NCBI GenBank assembly: GCA_033964015.1
Contig: CM066920.1
Coordinates: 1,302,001-1,366,000, forward strand
Length of the DNA stretch: 64,000 nucleotides
From: Scolanthus callimorphus
Lineage: Eukaryota > Cnidaria > Anthozoa > Actiniaria > Edwardsiidae
Reading direction: 5' to 3'
Made by a program: the position numbers and the translations under genes. The notes under the pieces are model-generated. The model worked only from the letters and a program-made list of their open reading frames with translations, did not search any database and had not been told where the DNA came from. This document shows positions 14,101 through 24,000 of the stretch, piece by piece. How positions within the stretch are numbered: the first letter of the stretch is position 1; every line of letters starts with the position of its first letter.

Positions 14101-14489
14101 GCCTTGTAGTGCTCACATTGACCGGTATCCTGGTGTACTGGGTTTTAATAAAGCGCCGAGATATTCGAGAGAGGGGGCCAGCCCCCTCAGCCGACCACGC
14201 CCTTACCCCTCTCCCCGGTCAAGACATTCCAACACTGGATGACATTCCCTCTTCTCTGATTGCCGAGGACCGACCACCACCTTACTCGGAAGCCATTGCC
14301 GACATGACGTCAGAGTCACGTGACCACGAGGTTGCCATAGTACACGGCGCGCACAACCAAGAGACTGGGACCGATCCACCTTCAGAAGAAGCGCAAGGCC
14401 TTGATAACCCAGCGTTCGTAGCGAGTAATCTGGACTTACGAGGCGATCCACCTGCTTATGAAGACTTGTACGGGGTTGATCCGCAGTGA
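5164..14489 (+). CDS. Seven-CUB-domain type I membrane protein with PPxY tail
   Basis: Exons with GT-AG borders: 5164-5199, 6002-6361, 7668-8075, 9000-9364, 9881-10264, 10616-10993, 11352-11738, 12298-12687, 13543-13572, 14071-14489. All joins are phase 1, typical of shuffled CUB modules. The first exon reads LIVLLKLQNAEG, the end of a signal peptide; the start codon exon was not found. Each of the next seven exons is one CUB domain of about 120-136 residues with its conserved cysteines. Most keep the Asp before the dG turn (YDQVEIRDG, NYDFVEVRDG, LDFLEIRDG), a calcium-site residue in cbCUB modules; CUB2 (CLTRSISIYEG) does not. A short linker exon precedes one transmembrane helix (IVIILSSFGGLVVLTLTGIL) and a tail of about 110 residues with PPPY and PPAY motifs. 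CUB3 has a one-base frame break (see separate entry). The role is probably extracellular ligand binding; the ligand is unknown. A polyA signal aataaa lies at about 14554. Confidence 0.85.
5745..5945. repeat. Poly-C/poly-G rich low-complexity repeat
   Basis: Runs of 7 to 20 C alternate with short gcccaaaaaatt-type spacers in the intron just upstream of the first CUB exon. The Gly-rich minus-strand frame over it is an artefact. Homopolymer lengths here are likely unreliable. Confidence 0.8.
6475..7616. repeat. G-rich 36-bp minisatellite in the CUB1-CUB2 intron
   Basis: About thirty copies of a 36-bp purine-rich unit (ggtgaggaggaggcaggg, then aacagaggaaggtacctg) fill the intron between the first two CUB exons. 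A higher-order duplication of about 300 bp is visible: the variant cagcttttgcctgggtgg occurs near 6482 and 6781 and the following variants repeat in the same order. The unit length is divisible by three, so long open frames exist on both strands (up to 454 codons), but they encode only the repeat. The GG-tract spacing could allow two-tetrad G-quadruplexes. Confidence 0.9.
8584..8794. mobile_element. MITE with CAGGGCTGRAAATT ends
   Basis: The left end cagggctgaaaattgag and right end aatttccagccctg are inverted. The interior repeats cgaccagnnggtgac-type motifs. It lies in the CUB2-CUB3 intron. The element at 19384-19579 has similar CAGGGC ends and a similar ggcgac interior. Confidence 0.65.
9000..9364 (+). 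other. Frame break inside the CUB3 exon
   Basis: The exon is 365 nt, whereas its phase 1-1 sister exons are all multiples of three. Frame one gives a CUB start (GKESCSTSN, joined to CUB2 in phase) and then runs into stops. The adjacent frame gives the remainder (GNLTATFDF onwards to YIEVLDG and the donor at 9365). The switch lies around 9045-9062, and one missing base there accounts for it. Either a sequencing or assembly error or a real inactivating deletion fits. Confidence 0.75.
12832..13095. mobile_element. MITE with TACTATCAAAAC ends
   Basis: A 264-bp element with inverted ends tactatcaaaacaggtaga and tctacctgttttgatagta, extending to about 29 bp of near-perfect pairing. It lies in the intron after CUB7. 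Its ends resemble those of the element at 20099-20499 (ATCAAAACCAGTAGAGTGTCAA), so both probably belong to one family. Confidence 0.75.
13692..13788. mobile_element. Short inverted-repeat element
   Basis: The sequences cctagtcccaggcgttcttg and cgagaacgccaagaactagg face each other about 55 bp apart in the last long intron of the CUB gene. A small MITE or a foldback remnant. Confidence 0.45.
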
Positions 14490-14617
14490 CTTTATCACAA
14501 AAATGAAGAATTCCAAACACAAAAACAAACAGCCGTCAACATCTCCAGCTAGGAATAAACGCAGTTCTAATGGTCGGTCGGCTATTAGATTTTGCTGGCA
14601 GATAAATATATATATAT

Positions 14618-15447
14618 ATGAGCGCGCGCAACTGAAAAGGGGGTTTCACAGGCGACTGGGAAGAATAGCGAAATGGGGGTTATTTTCACCTCGAAGTGAT
14701 GTCTCCCTTTTCAGTTGCCAGCGCTCATGTTGCATTCTCGTCTTCCCTCTGACAGCCTACTTACGCGATGTCATGACTCTGCGCTTAAGAGGCTTGGTAT
14801 AAGAGGCCTTGGCAAACCGCACCACGCCTGATTCTTGGCAAAGAGCTCGCCGAACCAACTAAGGCTCCCCCCCAAGTCCATGCGATGCTATCCCAGAGCG
14901 ACTTCGTACCCTGAAATTGACTAGAATAAGAAGCGGGAAATAAGGGCTAGAAATACGACTCTTCTCATTTCGCGCAACTCCACTCAAAGCATTGAATGAC
15001 GACATATCAGCCTCAGTAAGGGTTTGCGTGGCACTATTGCAAGCAAAACAGCTCTGGGAAAGGAGATGCGATTGATGAGATGAGCGCGCGCAACTGAAAA
15101 GGGGGTTTCACAGGCGACTGGGAAGAATAGCGAAATGGGGGTTATTTTGACCTCGAAGTGATGTCTCCCTTTTCAGTTGCCAGCGCTCATGTTGCATTCT
15201 CGTCTTCCCTCTGACAGCCTACTTACGCGATGTCATGACTCTGCGCTTAAGAGGCTTGGTATAAGAGGCCTTGGCAAACCGCACCACGCCTGATTCTTGG
15301 CAAAGAGCTCGCCGAACCAACTAAGGCTCCCCCCCAAGTCCATGCGATGCTATCCCAGAGCGACTTCGTACCCTGAAATTGACTAGAATAAGAAGCGGGA
15401 AATAAGGGCTAGAAATGAGAATTGTTGCATTATCGTCTTCCCTCTGA
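14618..15447. repeat. 462-bp satellite, short array (about 1.8 units)
   Basis: Same unit as the large array at 35451-40515. The array begins exactly at the left end (ATGAGCGC) of the embedded 111-bp inverted-repeat element, next to a (TA)n run. A second element copy starts at 15080, 462 bp further on. The last unit has an internal deletion near 15415, and the array stops at about 15447. It lies about 130 bp past the CUB-gene stop codon, so it may overlap that gene's 3' UTR. Confidence 0.9.
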
Positions 15448-18043
15448 CATTGCATGCTTGTAGTTTTCTCCCCTTCGATAACGCCATCGATGACGTGACA
15501 CTACTTTACCACTCCTTTGTTCCCCCTTGCTACTCGAACTCTTCACCCAAGTTGTGTTTTTTTGTTTCAGTCTCTTCCCAAGATATGTTCGTTTTTATCG
15601 ATTACGTCATACCACGTGTCCACGCGGTTGCACCCCCTTGCCACTTAAGCTCAGTGCCCTCTAGCGACATAGCGACATATGGACGTTATGTTTCCATGAA
15701 AAAAGCATTGGAAAATAATTGAAACAGTCATTATTTTCCATGGATCATCAAAGCGAGGTTATGCTTTAATTTTTCAACGCGTTTGGATATACCACTGAAT
15801 TTTGTTCGCGTGATATTTTTCTTATGTCGTTATTTCACAAGTGTTCACCAAGCTTTGGACAACTTCAACCTAGTTTGGTTAGGTTCATCCCTTCCCAAGA
15901 TACTGTACTTTTTCTCCTTTGATGACGTCATCGATGACTTCACACCATGTGACCACGCAATTGTATCACCTTACCACGTAGTTGCGTCCCCTTACCACTA
16001 ACACAAGTCCCCCCACCCTCAAGTTTGGTTGTATGAACTCCTTCCCTTCACGAGATATGATTATTACTAAAAGATGTGTCTTGGGTTACGGGTACCTTTT
16101 GGGGCACGCAGACACGGACGTGCCAGTTATCGCTGAACTATGAAAAACGAAGTCGATCGTATACCTGAGTTATACTTTGAGCTATTGTGTTCTTCCTGCG
16201 ATACCTATGGTGATCCGCTGTGCGGTCTTCGTCCGCCAAAGGAGCTCCGCCAAAAGGAGCGCATTGTATGACGGGAATTTACAGAGGTAATTTCCAGTTG
16301 ATCCGTCCCGTGGTGCATTGCTCCGTCGCCCTCACGTGGTCATCAAGGAAGAAAACGTCGATGAACGTTGGGAAGAACTATCGAAAGAGGAGGTTAAATG
16401 AAGGTATGTTTAAACTCTTTTTATTGGCGAAAAAACAATACTTCAGACTCATAACTGTTGAAAACTGTTTTCGGAACAATATTGCTCGGATTTGCTTGTT
16501 TTGTGAATAGAAATAAGCCTCTAGTTGACGAGAATGTTAGGCCTCGGGCATAAGCACTTAAAGTTACTTACGTCGAAGTTTGTTGGTCGCGTCGATTACA
16601 TTTTTTTTTCAAAAGATTCCGACTCATTACACTTTTAAATAACAAATTATCTATTGTTTTAAATGCGTTCGGCGCGACTCTTATTCGACGTATGCCCTAG
16701 GCCTTGATGAGATTTCTCATTGTAAGACTTCGGACGCCCCATCTAGAAGGCAGCTTATCATTTTAGCAGCGACACAATCATTCGGTTATCAGTGCTTGAG
16801 GACCTTGAGGTTGCATTAGGGGCAATATAGAATGACCTAGGAGGAATGTCTAGCGAAAAGGGACAAAAAACCCAGTCTTTCTTGGTTGAAAGATGTATTG
16901 TATTTTGGATTGGAGCTATTGTATTCCATCTTTTTGTTTCATTCTACGGCGCCCTTTTGTGTTTAATTGCCTCTGGTGCCTTGCAACACCAAGAAAGAAC
17001 CATAAATCCTTCCATGGGAGGGGTATGATGGATTTCTTAATCACACATTTTATAAACCTTTTTACAAAATCTTTCTACAAGAGGTTGTAGTTAGTCTCCC
17101 TTGCAGCCCGTTCTTTATGTCAGTCACACAACACTTCCCTGACCCCACAAACGGCTGCTCACATTTGAGCCACATACCTTTTTGGGGTTTAAAATTGAAA
17201 AACGTTTTAATTTTTTCCAGATAGGTACCTCTTAGGCATGTACACCAATTTCACAGCGGTACATCAACTCTCCCAGTATTGTCAGGTGACTCAAAATTTC
17301 AAGAAATTGCAGGAAATTTCACCATTTCAAGGCAGTCTCCAGATTTTGAAGTCCTGAGGTTTTATGAATATCACATTTGTTGATACCTTTTAGGGGTCAA
17401 AACCAACTAAGCCACACCCTTTTGGAACCTTTTAGGGGCAAAATCTAAAGTTTGCAAGATAGCACCCCCTCCCCAAAAATAGGGAGTCCCCCTGGGCCTT
17501 TTACAGTGGAACCTCCTGTTTTAAAATATTTACGTATCCCAAGAAAATAACTCCCGTGTGTGCTTCTGAGCGTTAGCCCTAGTATAAAGCGGAGAAAGAG
17601 AAAAACTCTCTAACGCCACGGTCAGATATTTTTTCTCTTTCTTCGCTTACTAGGGCTAACACCCCAGGGGGGACTCCCCATAAACATAGACAGGGGTGCT
17701 TGTCCTATCTCTTAGGGTGTAAAATCCTCTCATGTGCTATCCCTTAGGGGTATCAGGATTTCAGGACATCAAATGCTTTCTCTTAGGAGGTGTCATGCAA
17801 ATGTTAGAACAATTTTCTTTTGAAATTTGTGCAGAAATGTTCTCAAGCCATATAATTTTTCCTGAGAACAGTATAAAAGCCACAACAGCTAAATTCATAT
17901 GCAGTTTTTGCTGTCTTTTAGGGTTAAAAATGTTTTGTTTTCCCAAAGAGCATCCCCTCTATTAACTCCTTATCTCATCTCTGATGTACCTAGTGCCACA
18001 TGGCCACAGGTGTGCCTGAACATTTACATATTTTACCTTTGTT
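15448..18043. other. Repeat-rich intergenic region
   Basis: Two degenerate copies of a segment containing gatgacgtcatcgatgac-type sequence, followed by accac-rich tails, occur near 15470-15660 and 15890-16010. From 17400 to 17960 there are fragments of a coral-type repeat with ccttaggggt and gggggactcccc motifs. No gene is supported except the weak coding-like segment at 16140-16400. Confidence 0.6.
16140..16400 (+). other. Unresolved coding-like segment
   Basis: An ATG at 16140 opens a 43-codon frame (to 16271) with protein-like composition: it starts MKNEVDRIPELYFELL and contains a CSSCDTYGDPLCG stretch. A second frame at about 16299-16396 reads HVVIKEENVDERWEELSK and ends in a stop. The two frames are not joined by a plausible intron. 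It could be an exon pair of an unrecognised gene, a decayed pseudogene, or chance. I do not recognise the product. Confidence 0.25.
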
Positions 18044-21000
18044 TTAGGCCTGGAAGTTCCTGATGATTAGTTCAGCTGCTGGCAATGACCCAGGGGGACT
18101 CGTATTGAGGAGAGCTTCTCTGATGGATTGCAGCTGTTGGCTGGAAAAATGTCTGGCCCAGTAGCTGTTATCCTCAGTATACCTGCAGGGTTATCCAAAA
18201 AGCCATTTTTAATTAAACATAAAATTAATATAGTGTTAAGGAAAAGTAAAAAAACGCAACTATTGAGGAAATTCACTCAATGTTTCTCTTATCCAGCTCT
18301 CTTAATTTTAATAATGAAAAGAGTTAATTTATCGTTTTATTTTTTTCATACTAAGGGATGAAATTCCTAGTCATGTCTGGTGCACAATGGCATTGTCACA
18401 AAGTGTGGGGAAAAAAAGACAACATTTTTAATGCAGCAACATTGCTTTATTTCTAGTATCCTTATTGAAGAGTTGTCTTTCCTTCATGCCAGCTTATATC
18501 ATTATGTTGTACATTGCTGAGCACCAGCAAAAAAAAACACATAGAATTAATTGCTGAGGGGCAATAAGCGGCAAGCAGTGATCAGCATTTCACATTTTTG
18601 TTTTATGAAAATCTCAAGAAGCAATTAAAATTTGAACAATTAAATTTTAGCTTTCCTTATGGCACATCAAATTTGAAAACAACAAAAAAACATTTGGTGT
18701 CCCTGTACCTGGTTAGAAGCTCTTCTCCTGCGAGTATTCGACGAGTACTCCTGAACCAGGGTTCTCCATCCCGAAGCACAAATACACAATTTACTCTCCA
18801 CTTTACAAGTGCAGACATATCAGGGACCAAAGCAAAAGGAAATGAGCCATCTTGGACAAACTTTCCGAGGGAGATAGGATCCAACGAAGCATCAACATCA
18901 ACATGTTTACCAAGATATCTAACAGATAGGACATAGTCTGACGCTGCAGTTTCACAGGTAGCTTGCAGAGGAGCTAGTGGGGCATAGGAAGTAATAAATA
19001 CTCCTTCTGGGATGTCTTTGAGTGAAAAGAGCCCTAGGCCTGTGGAACATCCACCTAACCCTACAACCTGGGAAGCTCTAACTTGCAGATATGCCTCCCC
19101 AGTTGTCAGCGTTCTGTAGACATTTGGACTTGGTGATCTAGAGAACAATATGACAAATCATTTCTGAAGAACTGCAGTATACTCCTCAAGAGGAAAGCAA
19201 AGTTCTTAACAATCTTATTTGAGAGCCCTCTGAGAATATCTACTGGAAGTACATGCCAGTCAATTCGTCACAGTCTTTAAATGGAATAGTTATTTGAGGG
19301 TTCCTGGCATCTTTTGGTTTCAATGTCCTCTGCTGCACACTGCGCACTACATGCAACTTGCACAGGTAATTGACTCAGGAATTCAGGGCCCGATATTAGC
19401 TTTTTTTGCTAGGTGCCATTGGCGACAAATTCAAAAATTTTAGTTGCCACAATGGTGGTTCTCAGCTGAACTCAGAAGGATGGGGTGCCATTTGGGAACT
19501 TCTTCTAAATTTTGGTTGCCAAGTCCGCAAATTTAGTCGCCATTGGCGACCATATGGCCGCAGCTAGTGTCGGGCCCTGAAATTTGGTGTTTGATGTTAT
19601 GAAAAATAAAAAGAATCTTACAAATGTCTCCACCCATCACTTACGTGTCTGGTTCCATGTCTATTTTGGACCCATATGGAATCCTACTTGGAAGGCAGTC
19701 ATGTTCTCTGTATGCAGATCTTTGAAATAGGAATAAAGAATTTTTGAATGTAGCACATTTTTTTAGGGGAGAGGGGGGCACTTAGGGGGCTGTCTTCCCA
19801 CTGAAATAATTTTAGACAGGGGTACTTGTTCTTTCCCCTAGGGTATAAAATTTACCCATTATGTGCTATCTTGTAGGGGTGTCGAAAGAGTCTGCTATCT
19901 GTGAGGGGGTCTCACTTAATGTGCTAAGAGGCCTAGAATTGAAGGTAGGTAAAACTCTACAGTCTATTGGGTTGAACTTTCCTTTTTCAAATCCAATTTG
20001 CTATCCCCTAGGGTTGAAATTAATTTTCCTGAGGAGCACCTGTGTCTATCGGCCTGGGTGTTTGCCAACAAGGAGTTTGCTACATACGATCAAAACCAGT
20101 AGAGTGTCAATTCTGGCGCGAAAAGATTGTTCGCCTAGTGGCGAAATTTTGATCACGTGCTCACTATTTCATGTACCACATGATAGATATTTTTTAGACC
20201 TGGGTGCGAGTCGATGTAAACAACCAACTAAACATGACTGAAAATGTTGAAGCCTTGGGATCTTTTCTGCTAGCATGAAGATCAAGAGTTCTTTTCTAGA
20301 GTTCACTAGCAATTCTTTGGTAAGAAAACCCTTTTAAATTCGTGAAGAGTCGTTTCGTAAAAGCTGATCCTTGAACCGAATGTTAGCCATCTTGAAAACG
20401 TTAATCACGTGGTACACGAAATAGTGAGCACGTGATCAAAATTTCGCCACTACTCGACCAATCTTTTCGCGCCAGAATTGACACTCTACTGGTTTTGATT
20501 GTACCTTCTACTTTTCTCCAAGTCCTTCTTCTTCTTTCTTTCATACCAGGGATGAAATTTCAGTGGCTCAACAAAGCTCTCGCAGTTGAAACTTAATGGA
20601 AAGCCAAACTGCTCTGCATGTGCCCTGTCAAAGGAAGCTAATGACCTCAGTGCCTCATCTCGACCTTCATAATTAGTCTGTCCAGCACCTAGCACAATGT
20701 CCTTTCTGCCACCAGACCAGATGCAGCCAAGGCGATTTAGCATGGCTACACGCTGGAGAGCCAATAGGTATGCATCTGGGCTGTACCTGCAGTTAGAATA
20801 GTGAAATTAACAATTATTCTTGATGCCTGAATGTAATAACTAATTAATCAATAGCAAGATTAATAGCCCACGAAGCCGTCCAGGCTGAATGCGCTATTGA
20901 CTCAGAGGCCATGAGGGCGAGAGGAATTGTTTTAGTTTTAAATCAAACTAGAAGTTCAATTTGTTTCCAAAAATGTTTCCTGGTCTGCCCATACCATTTT

Positions 21001-24000
21001 CTGACTTTCAAATGTGACACTTTTCGCTACTCAGCCAACAAGAACACAGCATTGACAATAGACCACAAGTATGACTTGACTGCTCTGTTATTCAGGGCTG
21101 GCAGAAGCAGAATAGTTTGAGGTGGCATTTTCAGAACAAATCTCTTGCCCGTTAGTTCAGGGGGTTGTTAGAAATGTTCCACAAGAAAAATATTCATGTT
21201 TAACTCATAAGACGCCAGCTTCTGCTTCCCCTGAAAGTAAATTGGCTATTAGTGAAAATGAGCTAGATTACAGGTATAGTCAGTGGTGGATCGAAGCAGT
21301 TTTTGTAGGCGAAGTTGGTTTTGGTTGCCTGGTGTTTTTTGGTTTCTAAAATATTTTGATTTTCATTGGGCATGCCGAATTTTTTTTTGCCTAGTTTGAA
21401 TGGGTTGATAAGGCCATTTGGATCCACCACTGAGGTCAGAGAGGACCTACTATTATTCTCTTTCACCTATTGTGGACGCTCAATGGTAGGCTGCAGCTCA
21501 GGAATTGCTTTGAATGACATTAACTTGATGTCAAAGTCATGGCAGAAGCTAAACCGCACACTACAGGCTGCAAATATTTCAGCATGCACATTTTGTGAAG
21601 CCATTGAAACCTTTCCTTAAGTATGCACATTATGTTTAGTTCTGCCTTTTTGTTGTGGTATAAAGCTAAAACCTTGTTTTCCTTGGTATGCCATCTCATA
21701 CCGGACGGTACTACATTTTTAGGTATTCATATTTATAAGGCAACAAAATTATGAAGTTTACCTTGTATACACAAGTGCAAATCCTGAAGTGACAAGCAGT
21801 GCATTCAAACTGACGACAAAGGGGTGGGCTTCACTACATTCTCTTGGGTCAGTCAAAGACATTAACCGTGCCTTTACACCCTCAGTTTCTCCTCTCACAA
21901 CACGGGTGATGTCATCAAGGATAATCATCTCCTCTGGACTGGGTGGAGCTTTCCATACAAACCAGAAAGCAGACAATGCCCTGTTGTAGCGGTCGTGTTG
22001 CTCTTGATATGGGGTTTCACGGCAGATGGCAGCACTTGTGAACTTTCGCAAGAAGTAGTGGACGGCAAGATGGGATAAGTGTCCATTGTGACGAGTTAAC
22101 ACTGTTGGCCCTGTCACTATAAAATGCGTTGCGTATAGCTCTGGAGCATCTATTCCTATAAGGCGGTGAAACGTAGCATGATGTAATGCATCAGGATTGG
22201 ATGGATGGGTATGCAGCTGTACAATACCGTCTCCATCACAAGGAACCAATCGCTCCAGTGGAATTGATGGGGACAACATAACAGGGGTCAGCGTTCTAGC
22301 ATCTAACGTGTAGGGTGTAAGGTATCTGTATGCATCACTGATACATTGTGGGACATCTACAGCATCTCCGATGTATTCTGCAGTGTCGCGCACTTTTGTG
22401 TCGGCTAGATTTGAAATCGGCTCGTTAGTAAATGCCAGTAATGGAAACCGTTCTATAGCCTTAGAGACATTTTGGGCATCCACAAGAGTAGACTTTGTTA
22501 CATTCAGAGCGTTCGTCTTGAGTATTCCATCTACAAGACTATCTTGTGATGGCCTGCCTGGACGATTAGTGTGTGGCTGCACGGCAACTTCTCTATATGT
22601 TTCCCCAGCTTTCATTAGTAGGTGACCTAGTTTAGAACAAGACAATACCCTTATAAGAAAGGACATTGGGCAATTCCAGAAAATATATGTACCCCGGGGA
22701 CTGGCTTCTTGAGCACTGCAAAATTCGTGCAAGCGAACCATGTAGAGAATCGGGGAAGAGCCGACATTTCACCACTGATTGCTGGAATCTCATCTTGAAC
22801 TGGAATGGAGCCTGAGTTTCATTTTGCCTAAACGATGCAATTCATATTCTCCCACTACTACAACTTAAAATCTAGACATAGGAAAGGATAATCTTGCTGA
22901 TTTCCATTAATGACGCGTGCAATTTGTAACGAGAATCTTGTTGGATGAAGGTCTATAAGTTTGGAGGCGGCTTGTGACTCACCGATCTGGCTGGTCTGCT
23001 GAAGAGTTAATTGGAAGCGCTGCTCTATCGCACAGCCCAGCTTTTCCACAACCTTTGACAACAAAGTTAGGAAAGCCTATTAGAAACATAAATCATACAA
23101 ATAAACATTCTCTGCGTGAATGTGGACGTTTTCAGATTGCTCGCCGTGTGATCGAAAATACAAAAAAGAAGTTAGATGACTATTTAATTGATATCATAGC
23201 ACATGAGGACTAATTGTTTTAGTATAAAACAACTAGTGTTGGTCGGTTTTGGCAATGAATTCCATTATTTTATGTTGAAAAAATCAAATTTTCTTGCAAA
23301 GAAAGGTGGTAGTTTCGCCAGGTACGGTCTATCACTGATTGACCATTAGTAGCTCAGCCAATTTGTAATAGAGCATTAGTTGGTTTATACTAAACGCGGA
23401 TGAACCGCCCGAAAGCGGCAGGGTTTTGAGGCTCAAATTATATAGACCATTTTTATATATGAGGGCATCAGAAGACGTTTGTACCACAACAAAAAGAACG
23501 TATAGTAAAGCAAACCAAACACAGCGTGCATATCCAAAAGCTGTGTGTTTAAGGGTTTCGTACCTGAGGAGTAGCGTGCTGTTCTTCTTGTAGTGACGCC
23601 AACCACGTGCCAAGAGCCCTTGCCTCGATATCGTCAAACTTTATTATGCCGCCTGGGTTGTACTTTGTATTGAACTTGCAGCCATCCAGGTACTGGAAGT
23701 ACGACTGCACTCTTTCTTCCTCATTTGCTTGTGTCATCACCGCATTTAAATATCTTAAGTCTGTGTTCCGTCGGGACTAAACACCCAATAACGAATAGTT
23801 GTTAACTAGACAAAAACGCCAGCCATAAAAAACGTACAATAAAGTTATAGACTGCACGTAGTAGGCAAAAATGTAAATAGGCAAAAATGTATGTCCAAGT
23901 AATTCTATTATTTTTCCATACTAAAAAGTGAATACCTAACATTAGTTTCCACCAAATCAGTGGACATCCAATTCAGTGCGTTTCGATTGGCTCCTGAACG

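Noticed and set aside
16846..17028. 60-codon plus frame with a hydrophobic stretch
   Set aside because: No homology, flanked by repeats, and one hydrophobic run in a short frame is expected by chance.
23080..23213. Plus-strand frame reading LRECGRFQIARRVIENTKKK
   Set aside because: It looks protein-like but lies in an intron of, and opposite to, the SNase-SET gene and has no start or splice partner.
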